NCBI GenBank assembly: GCA_046294625.1
Contig: JBKBKN010000014.1
Coordinates: 1 to 64,000 of the forward strand
Source: JBKBKN01 sp046294625
Lineage (GTDB): Bacteria > Bacteroidota > Bacteroidia > M30B66
Direction of reading: 5' to 3'
DNA: 64,000 bases
The first letter of the stretch is position 1. Every line of letters starts with the position of its first letter. Below the pieces are notes generated by a model. That model saw nothing but the letters and a program-made list of their open reading frames with translations, did no database searches and was not told the origin of the DNA. Positions 17,229 to 29,240 of this stretch are shown here, piece by piece. The position numbers and the translations under genes are program-made.

Positions 17229-20200
17229 TCATCGCACCCAACGTTTCGTAATGATTTTATCATCGCTTATGAAACGTATAACATACATGCCTTGTTTAAG
17301 ATGAGAAAAATTTAATGTTTGCAAACTTTCTGTATCTCTTTTTGAAATGATCTGCTGTGATAATAATCTACCGGATGCATCGTAAATCGTCACCATTACA
17401 TCATTTTGCGCATTGTTGAGATGTATTAATCCTTTTTCAGAATTGTTGGCATTACCCCAAAGCATTACATCAAATTTTGTTTCTCGGAAGTTAACCGGGA
17501 TGATATCGCTGTATGAAAATTGACCATCAAAATCCACCTGTTTCAGCCTATAGTAAGAAATTCCTATATGTGGCTCGAAGTCATATTCTTTATAACCGAT
17601 CACCTGATTGCTGTTACCGGCGCCCTCGGTGGTTAGTATTGGAGAAAAAGTTTGGGCATCAGGGCTTCTTTCAATCACGAAATAATCATTGTTCATTTCC
17701 GATGCCGTAGTCCATGAAAGTTGCACAAATTCATCTCTAATATTATCCGCATTGAAATGAATCAATTGCACCGGGAGAGGGTTTAAAGCGCCTCCTCCGA
17801 AGCCCCAATTACTCCAGCCTGTTGCATTGCTTCGTTTCACTTCAGGTCTTGAAACTGTTCCTAAAACTTCTTGGTGATCGCCACTTTCCATCCAGTTTCC
17901 GGTTCCCACTCTTTTAACTGCGCTTATTTGACACAAATCGTTGATATTGCTAAAACCTTCAGCTGTGAGTGTAATATCATAATTGCCTGCGGTGAGCCCG
18001 TTGCCATCAGTTATTTCCCAATAACCTTCAGACGATAGGGTTTCTATCATAAATGAAGCACATGAACCCACTGAAGGAATCATTACTGTAGAAGGATTGA
18101 AGCCAAACAGCGCCATATCTTCAGCTTTGAATCGTGCCGTTAGCGTACCCCCTGCAGTGGGCGCCGTAGTGTACTCTACTTTTACAAATTGGTCGTGCAT
18201 GGCATTTCCGAGCGGGAATAATCCGCTAGCGTCGCCTACATTTACTGACGGGGCAAACCAACGGCGCATGGTGCCGATCACACGACCGGAAACTCTGGTT
18301 AAAGTTCCTGTTTGCGAAGAAGAGCTGCCTATGGTCAAGGTGTTTGTTCCTGTGGTAATGTTGCCCGTAGTCATGATAAGTTCTTCGAAAGCTTGGACAT
18401 TGTTGTTTAATTGAATACCTGCAGTATTGTTGCTTCTTAAACGATAGAAAATTTCTCCGCCAACGGCACTGATACTTTGTAAGGCTGCACCATTAAACTC
18501 CACGATTGATGTGCCTTCGTTAAATGCGGTTTGTCCAACTTGATTATCCCAATTTCCACCTACGCGCAGGGTATTTTCATGCAAGCGTATTTCACGACCT
18601 GCGCCCATAGATTGTATAGTGAAATGGTTTTTGATGGTGATGGTATTGTTTCCAGTTTGTCCTTGAAATCGCACATTTGCATCGTTGTTGCTGCTGTTAA
18701 TAGTTAGGTTATTTAAATGCGCTTGAATCGCATCAGTGGTATTGCCCGATTCTACTTCAATGTCAGCTTGGCCTGTGCCTGAATTGGCGCAAGTAAGCAC
18801 AATAGTTCCGGTGAGATTGAAATTGGAAGCTGTGCCCTTTAAGCGCAAATCATCGCCAATGGTGAGGGTATTGTCATTGTCCACTAATTGGGCAGTGCCT
18901 GGCGCGTAATTGATGGTGAAATTATTTTTAACTTCAAAAGGAGTGTTGGCTGAAAGAGTAAGGCCACCGCTGGTGGCTTTTACCGAGTTGAAATTGTAGG
19001 CTTTAATTGCGTTGCCATTACCGGTAAAAGTGGCTGTGGAACTATTGCCTCCGGTGATGAAAGTAAGGTTGTCTAAACAGGAGTTGTTCATCGCGCCGCC
19101 GCTAATCAATCTGAAGGTGCTGTTGCCTTGAATGTTCAATTCACTTGTCGCAGTACAGCCTAATTGTGATCCCGTTCCCGTTACTTCCAATAAGCCATTT
19201 CCACCTATCTGTGCGTTGGTGGTAAGATTGACTAAAGAGCTATTTTCAATAATCAATCGTTGGAAATTGGTGGAAGAACTACCACCAATGCTCTGTGTGA
19301 TGCCGCCTCGGAAGCGGACCGTAGCATTGGTATTGGCTGTAAGGTTTAAAGCTGAACCACTGTTGTTCACCCAATTACCATGCACCCGCAATTCACTAGC
19401 AGTGTTATTCATCGTGAGATTGCTACCACTTTGAATGGTGATGTCTTTGGTGTTGGCTACTCCACTTCCAATTACGGGCTTATTGGTCACATTGGGAATT
19501 GTTACATCTACATTCTGATCAGGTACTTTCAAGTTGTCCCAATTACGGCAGTTGAACCAGTCGGTGCTGGTGAATCCGCTCCAAAGGCCCGCCGTAAAGC
19601 CTGTGCTGCTGATGTTCATAGTGACACAGCTGCTGCCATAGTTTGGTCCACCGGAATTGTAATTGGCATTGCTGCTATATCCGGTCCAATTGCTTACCGT
19701 AGCAATACGCTGTAACCAGGTTACTTGACTGGCAGCAGTCATAGGGCCGGTGTATTTTACTTTGTCTTTATTGGGGATGCCGTTCAGGTCTAAAGTAAAA
19801 CATTCTGTTTCTACGGGACGTGTAGACCCCGCTGTGCTGTTGTAACCTGGAGCAGTTTGCCAACCCGTGGCAGTCCAACCCCATACTACATTGCCCGTAT
19901 AAGTAGCGTTGTGAGATCCTGGAGGATTGCTCCAAGCGCCATTTTGGAAAATCCAGATCTGGTCACTCACATTCAAATCGAAGCTGTAGAGATTGCCATT
20001 TAAGGATACGATGGTCCAATTGGCATTGTCGTTCACACCACAATTCATGATGGTGAAGTCGGATGCCTTATTACCAGCTCCTCGTAAACAAATTACAGTT
20101 CCCGCCGGGATGGTTCCGCCATCGGTTCTTTGTATTCTTATAGTACCTTCTGTATCTCCCCACAAACCAGCAGTTGCGCGCTCGTAACCATTATCTGTAA

Positions 20201-23200
20201 ACTCAATGGAAGTACCCTCTTCAATATCTTTAAAGGCGAAAAAACAAACTTCATCATCACTGCCCGATGAAAGATATTGAGTATTTACGGCTACAATGGC
20301 AATGTCGCCTTGCAAAAAGGGAGTAGCATTAGTTGGTGTAGTTGTAACTTCCACACCACTACTCCAAAGGGTACCTTTGCGCACAAATATTTCGAAATAA
20401 TAAGGCGTGCCATTCGTTAATCCGGATACATCTACCGAGTTAGTATTAAAATCAGCCTTATACACAATCGAATTGTTTCCTGCCCAAACAGGATTGGGGG
20501 TGTAGGCCGAGCCATCCCCGGTAGGAGTAAAGTCAATGCCTGCGGTGAGATTAGCCACCACAAGTACTTCATCGAAACAGGCACTTCCCGGATTGGTCCA
20601 GAAGATCAATGCAGATTGATTATTGGGTGTTGCAGATGCCAAAGTTACATTTTGCAAACTCATTTTNNNNNNNNNNTGGTGCTGGTAGCTGTGGAATACT
20701 TATACTCCGCTCCCACAATGCGGTAAGCATACACCCTGAAGGTAGTATTGCTGTTGGCGGTAAGATTGGTGATGGTAGCCGACGTAGATGTGCCACGATA
20801 AACTACTCGTGAAAAAGGCGTTGTGCTACCAAAAGTAGGAGCAGTTGAATAATTGGTATTGAAAGTTTGCGAAGAGGGGTTCAATGAATTAACGGAATGT
20901 TCACCGGCAGCTTCTCTTGCTACAACTAAATATCCATCGATATCGCCGTTTGATGGGGGAGACCAGCTTAGCTCAATGCTGCTATTATCGCGACAACCTA
21001 CCGTGAGTGCAGTTGGAACAGCCGGAGAAGTAAAAAAATTAGTATTTCCAGGTGTGCCACTCACATAATATTCTTCCGAGCCCGGATTGCAGGCATATTC
21101 AAAAACTTTTACAAAATATCTTCTCCCCGGCACCAAATTGGATAAACTCACATTGTTACCCGTATTGTTATAAACCACGAAGTTCCCTGTACCTATTTCG
21201 GTGCCACTTCCAAAGGCAGCATTGGCAGTGTAGGAAGTGTTGTTGATTGGAATTGCATCTACATCGCTGCCTTCTTTTACAACAACAATGCGTCTAACCC
21301 CATCACCATTTGTCCAGCTAATTAAAGCACCGGTGGTGGTTACAAATGTTGAATTTACTCCGGAAGCATGCGTGCTTGGTGTAAAGCAAGGCGTAGCATA
21401 ACAAGACCATGTAATATCATCAACTATTACCTGTCCGGTGCTGGTGCTGCGTATTTCTACTTCAACGCTGCCGGCAATATTTAGGGTTTGGCTGTAGGTT
21501 TGATGCACATCAGATGTTGTACTCACATTGATATTACCCCCTTGTTGTACACCATTTACCCACACTTGTAAGGTTCGTGTATTGGTATTTGTAAACCCTC
21601 GGACATAACTGAAGCTCAAGGTTCCCAAACCGTTACTGTAGGTATGCGAGGTTACCCAGCGGTTGCCTGAAGTACCAAAACAAATGGCTTTTCCGTTCAG
21701 GGTTTGGTCGGTGCGTGCACCTTCGGCGGTCCAGGTGAAACCATCTGTCCCTGTCCAGGTGCGGCTAATATAAGTGGTCGAACTGGCCGTAGGCAAATTG
21801 GCAAAATTTTCGGTAGCGCAAGTATTGGTTGGGGTGCAGCTCACCGACGAAGCATCTATCCAATTTGTTCCTTTGCGGGCAAATACTTTGAAATAATGCA
21901 ATACATCACCAGTGAGTCCGGTAATAGTACCGCTAGCAGTGCCGGTGCCTTTATACACCACATAACCTCCGTCGAAAGTGGTGCCTGATCCATAGACCAA
22001 ATTGGCCGTGTAGGCGCTGCCATCACCTGTAGGCATGGCGGTGGAGAAGGCTGCATTCTTAGCCACCACCATGATTTCATCAAAACATGCAGGATTTGAC
22101 CAACTTACTGAGGCGGATTGGTTGCCACAATTAGCTGTAACCGAAGTAGGGGCTGCAAAAGTTTGTACTGTAAGATTGCTTCCATTGTCGCTACCTGTAG
22201 TGGCTGGATTACTACCTGTTACTCTTATGCGATAGCCTGATCCTGATGCTGTTCCCGCAGGTATGGTAGCTGAGATTGTTCCCGCTGAAGTAGAAGATAA
22301 TGTTCCTATGTTGACAGGTGATGCAAAACTACCTGAAGCATCGGATAGTTGCGCGGTAAAGATATTTCCTGAGTTAAAGGTTCCGCTAATGGTGTAGGGG
22401 ACATCAACCGCAGCCCCAAAACTGGATCCCACGCAAAAAGGCGAGCCGCTGATACTTGATGTGTTGATAGATGCAGTTGCTAGGGGACTACTCGTTACCG
22501 AAATGTCATCGAGTCTAATTCCGTCACGTGCTCCCGAACCACTTCCCGACCAATAATACACCCATCTAATTTGCACTTCTGTTTGATTTTCGCAAGCAGC
22601 AGGCAATGTTATAGGGCCATAATTGGTTGGTCCGGTATTGGCACTGGAAAACTCTATTTGAGCAGTTGTACCCGGCAAATCGGTGAAAGCGCCCGTATTT
22701 CCAATTCTATATTGCCCTCTTAAAAGATACCTATTACCGTTGCTTGTTTGGCGCGCTGCAGTCCATGACACCTGAATATTTTGCCTTCCTGTAGTATTTA
22801 AGCCGAGTACTGCTTCTCCATTGTTTCCGGATGTAAGACTTGTGTGTCCCGGATTAGTATTAAGGAACTCTATTCCATTGGCTCCAAGCCCATTGATTCT
22901 CGATTGTGCTGAATAATTATAGCCCCACACATAGTCTTGTGTGGCGGTATTGGGTAGGGTTGGATCCACTGTATTGACTGTGCCCCAATGAAAAACCATA
23001 TTGGAAGGATAGCTTCCAACTGCACTGGTGTTAGCCCAAGTAGTGAAATTATAGTTTGATGATGATAAATTGTGCGGAGAAGGCTGTGTTAATCTTTGGA
23101 TAGATGCTGGAACGGTGTTTTGCAACACTACATCATCAATAAAAATGTTGGCTACGTTGCTCACGCTATTTTCTCCATAGAACGTAATACTTCCAATGTC

Positions 23201-23941
23201 CACATTATTTGCCATAGCTGCCTTGGAAATACCAGACCCAACCAAAACGCCATTGATATATAAATCCATGGTATTGATGGCCACCGAGCGCGAAACACCA
23301 TTGTAGGAGTAGGTTACATTTCCGCTTGCCTGATTATTTCCAATTATCTCAAAATCATAAAAAATACCTGAAGCTAAGCTGCTGGTTGAAAGTCCTGTTG
23401 TATTCCAATTGGTATTGTTTCTGTTGTTCATTGTAATTGCCCCTCCGGTACCAAAGCTAAATCTTAGACCCGAAAAAACTTGTGTGCCTGAAAAAGAATT
23501 TCCATCGCTGTACATTGCTCCATTGCCAATAAACATATACCATGTGCCTGATGTAGCAGTATTGTTTGCCGAAGCATCGCCAAATAGAATTTTTGCTCTT
23601 GCATAAACAACTTTACCTGAAGTATTATTTACTATCGGAGAAACCTTATTTACAGAACCCGCGGTTGGGGCAACAGCTCTTATATAAGCTCCTGAAGTAC
23701 CCAATGGATTTGAAGCGGTTACTTTGTTGATGCTACCTCCTCCGGTTCCTATTCTGGCATAGGTTGTTCCTGTGGTGGGATTAGGTATAAACGTGGTACT
23801 GGCTCCTGATGTATGCGAGCCTGTGGTCGTGCCAAAGTTCTGGGTGGATTGCCCATACAATTGCATGTTGCCTATGCATGTAAGTTGTATCAGCATAATC
23901 CAAATCATAGCTATGGATATTTGTAAAGGTTTGATTTTCAT
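17229..23941 (-). CDS. Very large secreted multidomain protein with T9SS sorting domain, split by an assembly gap
   Basis: Two open frames (23941 to about 20677, and 20666 to 17229) flank a 10-N gap and are best read as one gene of over 2,200 residues. The first part has a signal peptide, a LamG/choice-of-anchor-like region and at least three fibronectin-III-like modules with the shared pattern CFDEIMVVAK, GDGSAYTAN and FKVFARKGT. The second part begins with another copy of that module (CFDEVLVVAN, GDGSAYTPN, FEIFVRKGT), which is the main reason for joining them. It continues with a lamin-tail-like domain (IAIVAVNTQYLSSGSDDEV), a long repetitive beta-helix of Asn/Thr-rich strands, the LPVQLIHFNAD segment common near T9SS C-termini, and a sorting domain (VTIYDASGRLL, MYVIRFISDDKIITKRWVR). 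It is probably a surface adhesin. The 20663 ATG is almost surely internal. Confidence 0.8.
20667..20676. other. Assembly gap (10 N) inside a gene
   Basis: Ten N interrupt the large T9SS protein gene. Ten is a usual placeholder, so the true distance is unknown. The flanking frames join only if the missing sequence is 2 modulo 3 bases long. Confidence 0.98.
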
Positions 23942-24100
23942 GGCATTAGTATTTTAAAATTTTTTGTGTTCAAAGCATAAATATCAAATACAAATGTCAT
24001 TTATCTACGTTACTTGATTAAATCTGTAACATTAAACCAATATTATTAAATAGTTAAAAATATTATTTTTTTGTTAAATATTTGTGCGCTTTCGATGGTG

Positions 24101-25114
24101 TCAGACTATGTTAACTTCTCTTTCTAAAAGCACCCCAAAACGTGTTAGAATATCATCTATGATACGCTGCGAGAGATTCAAGATTTCATGTCCTTTTGCA
24201 CGACCATAATTAACCAATACCAAAGCTTGTTTGGCATGTACACCATAATCCTTTTCGCGAAAGCCCTTCCAACCCGCTTTTTCAATCAGCCAGCCGGCTG
24301 CCAATTTTTCATGCGCTTCGTCCACCGGGAAGCTTACGAAGTCATGATATTTTTCTTTCAACTGTTGGGCAAGCTCTTTTTTTACCACAGGGTTTTTAAA
24401 GAAACTGCCTGCATTGCCTATTAGTGCCGGATCAGGAAGCTTGCTTTTACGAATATTAATCACCGCTTGACTTACTTCTTTGATACCGGGCCTACAAACA
24501 TTCATCTTCTCTAATTCCTGCATGATAGCGCCATATGAAACATTCAGATCAGGCGTGGTTTTAAGCCTAAATTTGACTTTGGTGATAATATACTCGTTTT
24601 TATGTTTGTTTTTAAAAACACTGTCTCTATAACCAAAGTGGCAGTCATCTTTATAAAAAGTATGGATTTCGCCTGTTTTGATGTGAATCGCTTCTAGCGA
24701 ATGGAAAAAGTCTTTGATTTCTACACCGTAAGCACCGATATTTTGCATTGGGCTTGCACCAACGCAACCAGGTATAAGGCTCAGATTTTCAATTCCACAA
24801 TATTGATTTTCAATGCAATACATGACAAATTGATGCCAATTTTCGCCTGCATTTGCGCTCACCAAAACAGTATCATCTTCGTTGGTGGCTTCGATGCCTT
24901 TATTTTGAAGATGAATAATCAACCCATTAAAATCGCGGGTGAATAGCACATTGGAACCACCTCCCAAAATCATCAGATTTTCGCCTTTGTCGCGAGTAAA
25001 TAATAAGGCTTCTTCGATTGTTTTTTCATCATCAGTGTGAATGAAATATTTTGCACTAGCGGATATTCCAAAAGTGTTGAATGGTTTTAAATCAACATTT
25101 TCCTGTATTTGCAT
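24101..25114 (-). CDS. murB: UDP-N-acetylenolpyruvoylglucosamine reductase
   Basis: MurB reduces UDP-GlcNAc-enolpyruvate to UDP-MurNAc with NADPH and FAD, the second committed step of peptidoglycan synthesis. The 337-residue length and the split third domain match type I (E. coli-like) MurB. FAD-binding motifs are LGGGSNVLF (50-58) and IPGCVGASPMQNIGAYG (114-130). Catalytic residues appear intact: Arg163 in YRDS, Ser237 in GNAGSFFKNP and Glu333 near the C-terminus. It lies downstream of mqnD on the same strand with a 64-bp gap, so co-transcription is possible. Confidence 0.95.
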   Translation of the reverse strand: MQIQENVDLKPFNTFGISASAKYFIHTDDEKTIEEALLFTRDKGENLMILGGGSNVLFTRDFNGLIIHLQNKGIEATNEDDTVLVSANAGENWHQFVMYCIENQYCGIENLSLIPGCVGASPMQNIGAYGVEIKDFFHSLEAIHIKTGEIHTFYKDDCHFGYRDSVFKNKHKNEYIITKVKFRLKTTPDLNVSYGAIMQELEKMNVCRPGIKEVSQAVINIRKSKLPDPALIGNAGSFFKNPVVKKELAQQLKEKYHDFVSFPVDEAHEKLAAGWLIEKAGWKGFREKDYGVHAKQALVLVNYGRAKGHEILNLSQRIIDDILTRFGVLLEREVNIV

Positions 25115-25178
25115 GCGATAAAAATAAATCGAACAGTTCCCGGCCTTGAACTTTGACTTTAGAAATTATAAACAATTA

Positions 25179-26027
25179 TCAAATGGATGGCCCGGCACTC
25201 ACAAAGATATTTTGGGTGATTTTAGGCAACAAGCCAAGCTCATGGCCTTTTTCAAAAAGGAATAAAATAGATTTTCGACCATATTCACCTAAGGATGCCG
25301 TGTAGTCATTCACATACAAATCAATATGTTGGCGCATCACAGAATAGTCCATTGTCTGCGCATGCTCTTTGATATATGGCATGGCTTCTCGTTCATTTTT
25401 GCGGCTATTTTGAAGGCTTTTTCTGATTTGAAATTCTATTTCAAGTTTCAGGTCTTCAGGCAAACTCCTTTTAACCACAATGCAGCCTAAGGGGATTGGG
25501 AGACGATAAGTTTTCTGCCAGTGCAGCCCCAAGTCTATGATTTGATGAAGCCCTTTTTCTTGGAAGGTAAATCGGGTTTCATGAATGATGATACCCGCAT
25601 CAACTTCGCCAGAAAGTACAGCATCTTCGATCTGCGAAAACAACATTTCATCTTTATTCTTTGCCTGGGGGAAGGCGATGCTAAACAATAAATTCGCAGT
25701 GGTATTGACTCCTGGAATGGCAATTTTTAAGCGGTTGATTGCAACTTCGTTTGGCTGAATATTTTCCCTAGCAATTAGTAAAGGTCCGCAATCGAAACCA
25801 AGCGCAGCGCCCGAATCTAAAATTTCATACTCATCGGCAATAAAGGGATAAGCCGCGAAGGAAATTTTTGAGATGTCATATTTACCCTTTATCGCATCCT
25901 GGTTTAGTTCCTGCACATCTTTTAAGTCAATATCATAATCGAATTGCTCTCGAATGCGATGGTGAGCAAGCGCTTCGAAGATGTAAGTATCGTTTGGACA
26001 AGGAGAATAGGCTAATGAAAATTTCAT
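25179..26027 (-). CDS. mqnD: 1,4-dihydroxy-6-naphthoate synthase (futalosine pathway)
   Basis: MqnD converts cyclic dehypoxanthine futalosine to 1,4-dihydroxy-6-naphthoate in the alternative menaquinone pathway. The 282-residue protein has the family's periplasmic-binding-protein-like fold, with the N-terminal signature LAYSPCPNDTYIFEAL, then DVQELNQDAIKGKYDISKIS, SGAALGFDCGPLLI and a C-terminal HIDLYVNDYTASLG. It implies that this organism makes menaquinone by the futalosine route rather than by MenFDHCEBA; the partner genes mqnA, B and C are not in the window. I am fairly sure of the assignment to MqnD rather than MqnA because of the YSPCPNDT start. Confidence 0.87.
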   Translation of the reverse strand: MKFSLAYSPCPNDTYIFEALAHHRIREQFDYDIDLKDVQELNQDAIKGKYDISKISFAAYPFIADEYEILDSGAALGFDCGPLLIARENIQPNEVAINRLKIAIPGVNTTANLLFSIAFPQAKNKDEMLFSQIEDAVLSGEVDAGIIIHETRFTFQEKGLHQIIDLGLHWQKTYRLPIPLGCIVVKRSLPEDLKLEIEFQIRKSLQNSRKNEREAMPYIKEHAQTMDYSVMRQHIDLYVNDYTASLGEYGRKSILFLFEKGHELGLLPKITQNIFVSAGPSI

Positions 26028-26063
26028 TTCAGGGTAATCAACTTTGGTTTAAGTATCGGTGCA

Positions 26064-26071
26064 CAAAAATA
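26064..26071 (-). promoter_or_regulatory. Possible -7 element of mqnD
   Basis: TATTTTTG on the minus strand, 36 bp before the start codon. The nearest TTG is 15 bp further upstream, shorter than the usual 17-23 spacing, so the call is weak. Confidence 0.3.
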
Positions 26072-26139
26072 AAACATTCCAATTGTCAATTAGTTTTTTT
26101 GCATCATCGAAGTATTATAGCTTGTTAATCAATGGTTTG

Positions 26140-26147
26140 TACTTTTG
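26140..26147 (+). promoter_or_regulatory. Possible -7 element of the TonB-dependent receptor gene
   Basis: TACTTTTG with a TTG 15 bp upstream (26122-26124) would give a leader of about 85-90 nt before the GTG start at 26241. The spacing is shorter than consensus. Confidence 0.3.
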
Positions 26148-26240
26148 GTGTAGCGTAAAATTGTTTTCGAAACAAAGCCTTCAATAAACCATTTGTTGAT
26201 TTTTGAGTCTTAATACTATTTTAATCATTTAAACTGTTTC

Positions 26241-29072
26241 GTGAAGAGGTATTTAGCAGTTATCATACTTATATTAGCTTTTAAAGCCATTTTAGCTCAG
26301 CAAGGTACTGTTAAAGGTGTTGTTGTAGAAAAAGATAATCAACAAAGGGTAATTGGTGCAAGCATTGCGGTATTGGACCGAGATTCGCAAATTGTGGCGA
26401 GTACGATAACCGATCTGAATGGAAGCTTTCTTTTTTCATCCATCAATCCGGGAGTTTATAGCATTGTTGTCACATTTATCGGTTTCGAGCGATTATCACA
26501 AACCTTAAGAGTTAGGCCCGGTGAAGAGAAAAATATCGAATTGGCGCTTTCACCATCTTCTTTAATGCTTAAAACTGTAAATGTAGTAGGTACACAGATC
26601 AGGATGGAACAAAAAGGGGACACCACGCAATTCAATGCCGATGCTTTTAAAACCAATCCTGATGCCAATGCAGAAGACTTGATTTCAAAAATGCCCGGAA
26701 TTACTAATGAAGGAGGTGCAGTAAAAGCCGGAGGGGAAGACGTGCGACGGGTGCTGGTAGATGGCAAGCCCTTCTTCGGCGATGACCCTAATCTAGCCTT
26801 GAAGGCTTTGCCTGCTGAAATTATAGATAAAATCCAGGTTTTCGAGCAAATGAGCGATCAGGCTCAGTTTACCGGATTTGATGATGGGCGAGGGGTGAAA
26901 ACCATAAACATCGTAACCAAAGCGGGTAAGAATACAGGTCAATTTGGACGTGTAACAGCAGGCTATGGTGAACGCGGCACCTATCAGGCAAGTGCCAATC
27001 TCAATTATTTCAAAGGAAAAAGAAGAATCTCTATTCTAGGTTTGAGCAATAACATCAATCAGCAAAATTTTAGCACCGAAGATTTGGTTGGTGCACTTGG
27101 CTCAGGTGCAGCGCAGCAGATGGGTGGGCCGGGTGGCCGAGGTAGAAGAAACCGAGGTGGTGGTGCCGACATCAACGATTTTCTTATCAATCAGCAAGGT
27201 GGTATTGTAGCCACAAATGCCATTGGTATTAATTATTCCGATGAATGGTCGAAGAAGACGAAAGTTACAGGAAGTTATTTCTACAATCGTGCTGACCGTT
27301 ATTATGAAGCACTCACTTTCAGAAGTTTTATTTTACCCACTGACTCCGGCTTAACCTATCTGGAGAACGGAAGAGCCGATAATCTGAATAACAATCATCG
27401 CATCAATTTCAGAATAGAACATGAAATTGACTCACTTAATTCCATTATCATCATACCACGCATTAGTGCGCAAACCAACGACAATCGTGAGTTTTTTGCA
27501 GGGCAAAACAGAATTGAAGATTTATTGCTGCTGAACAGTTCCGAAACAACCAACAATGCCATAAATCGTGGGATTACAGCCGAAAATACACTCATTTACA
27601 GATACAAATTCAAAAAGCCCAAGAGAACGCTATCTGTTTCGCTTACCACCGAATATAATCATCGAACCGGTGACGGTAATTTATTTGCCGATAATCGTTT
27701 CTATCTTAATGGTGTGAACAATCTCATTGATCAGATTTCTGACCTGAACAACAGGGGATGGCGTGTGAACAGCGATTTTTCCTACACCGAACCCTTAGGC
27801 GAACATTTCCAATTACAGTTTAACTACAACCCCGCATACAATTACAGCGAAAACAAAAAAAACACTTTTAACTTCGATGCCAATACCGGTCTTTATTCCT
27901 TGCCCGATTCCAATCTCACCAACAGTTTTAGTTCGGTCTACGAATCGCATAACCTTGGTGCCGGACTTCGCTACAAAAAGAATAAGGTGAGTTTTATGCT
28001 GCGCGCCAATGGTCAGGTGGCTTGGCTAAGCGGGTCGCAGACTTTCCCATTCGAATTTGATGTGCGTGAACGCTTCCGGAATTTTCTACCCCGCGCCATG
28101 TTTAATTACCGTTTTTCATCGGCAAAGAATCTGCGCATCTTCTATCGCACTTCGGCCAATGCACCAAGCATCACTCAGCTGCAAGGGGTGATTGACAATC
28201 GCAATCCTTTGTTTTTGAGTGCAGGTAATCCGGATTTAAAACAAAGTGTAAATCATTTTATGGTGCTACGTTATGGGGGAACCAACACCGAAAATGCAAG
28301 AAATATGTTCCTGTTTGTTACAGCCAACGCTGTACAGGACTATGTGGCAAACAGCACGATCATTGCCGGTTCGGATACTTTGTTGCAACCGGGAGTTTTA
28401 CTTCGTAGAGGTAGCCAGTTTACCAGCCCGGTCAATCTTTCCGGATTTTTCAATGGCCGCTTGTTTGCCACCTTCGGCATACCGGTGAAATGGCTTCGTT
28501 CCAATCTCAATTTCACCGAAGGTGTCAATTACAACCGCCTGCCTGCACTTATCAATGGAAATCTGAATCTGGCCAACAATTATGCATTCAGTCAAGGGGT
28601 GGTGCTGAGTAGCAATATCAGCGAAAATATAGATTTTAATCTGGGCTATACAGCCAATTACACTATTGTAAGAAATAGTTTGCAAACGCAGGCTAATAAT
28701 GACTTTTTCACTCATCAGGCAAGTGCCCGTTTCAATTGGATTATTAGACACCGTTGGATAGTCAACACACAGCTTACCAATACCTTGCTCAATGGTCTTT
28801 ACGGCGATTTCAATCAGCAATTTACTTTGATGAATGTATTTTTGGGCTATAAGTTTTTGAAAAATAAATCCTTGGAAGCCCGTTTGAGTATCTATGACTT
28901 GATGAATCAAAACAACAATATTGCCCGTACCGTGACCGAAACATATATCGAAGACTTGCAAAGCAATGTACTGAACCGTTATTTGATGTTTTCCATTGTT
29001 TGGAATGTTCGGAATTTCGGCGGGGTTACACAAAAAACTGCATCAGATGCAGGTAGTGAAAAAAGGTTTTAG
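26241..29072 (+). CDS. TonB-dependent outer-membrane receptor with carboxypeptidase-regulatory domain
   Basis: The 943-residue protein should sit in the outer membrane and bind or import a ligand using TonB energy. It has a signal peptide (to about residue 20) and a carboxypeptidase-regulatory-like beta-sandwich (about 22-105: TVKGVVVEKDNQQRVIGASI, GSFLFSSINPG). A plug domain (about 110-230) contains DLISKMPGITNEGG and RRVLVDGKPFFGDDP, followed by a long barrel of the OMP_b-brl_3 type. A Gly/Arg-rich insert lies near residue 295. It is not a SusC with a SusD partner: no SusD-like gene is next to it. The start is GTG. The charge and pattern of the plug match receptors that recur in Bacteroidota with no known ligand. 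Confidence 0.88.
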   Translation: MKRYLAVIILILAFKAILAQQGTVKGVVVEKDNQQRVIGASIAVLDRDSQIVASTITDLNGSFLFSSINPGVYSIVVTFIGFERLSQTLRVRPGEEKNIELALSPSSLMLKTVNVVGTQIRMEQKGDTTQFNADAFKTNPDANAEDLISKMPGITNEGGAVKAGGEDVRRVLVDGKPFFGDDPNLALKALPAEIIDKIQVFEQMSDQAQFTGFDDGRGVKTINIVTKAGKNTGQFGRVTAGYGERGTYQASANLNYFKGKRRISILGLSNNINQQNFSTEDLVGALGSGAAQQMGGPGGRGRRNRGGGADINDFLINQQGGIVATNAIGINYSDEWSKKTKVTGSYFYNRADRYYEALTFRSFILPTDSGLTYLENGRADNLNNNHRINFRIEHEIDSLNSIIIIPRISAQTNDNREFFAGQNRIEDLLLLNSSETTNNAINRGITAENTLIYRYKFKKPKRTLSVSLTTEYNHRTGDGNLFADNRFYLNGVNNLIDQISDLNNRGWRVNSDFSYTEPLGEHFQLQFNYNPAYNYSENKKNTFNFDANTGLYSLPDSNLTNSFSSVYESHNLGAGLRYKKNKVSFMLRANGQVAWLSGSQTFPFEFDVRERFRNFLPRAMFNYRFSSAKNLRIFYRTSANAPSITQLQGVIDNRNPLFLSAGNPDLKQSVNHFMVLRYGGTNTENARNMFLFVTANAVQDYVANSTIIAGSDTLLQPGVLLRRGSQFTSPVNLSGFFNGRLFATFGIPVKWLRSNLNFTEGVNYNRLPALINGNLNLANNYAFSQGVVLSSNISENIDFNLGYTANYTIVRNSLQTQANNDFFTHQASARFNWIIRHRWIVNTQLTNTLLNGLYGDFNQQFTLMNVFLGYKFLKNKSLEARLSIYDLMNQNNNIARTVTETYIEDLQSNVLNRYLMFSIVWNVRNFGGVTQKTASDAGSEKRF

Positions 29073-29240
29073 GTTTTGTAGATTTTTAACATGCCGCAAT
29101 TAGGCGCTTCCAGTAAAAATTGAATTTCTGGGTGATGCTTTGGGGTATGCATTAATTGAAATGATCATTATTAGAAAATAGATTTGCATGTATGACAAAA
29201 TTCAATTGCCAATAAATTGAAAATTTCTGATTACTGTACA

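Noticed and set aside
20609..20812. Plus-strand open frame across the N gap
   Set aside because: It contains undefined residues from the gap and is antisense to a well-supported gene.
28398..29033. Minus-strand open frame of 211 residues at the end of the TonB-dependent receptor
   Set aside because: It lies wholly within the receptor gene in antisense, and the receptor frame has clear barrel strands there.
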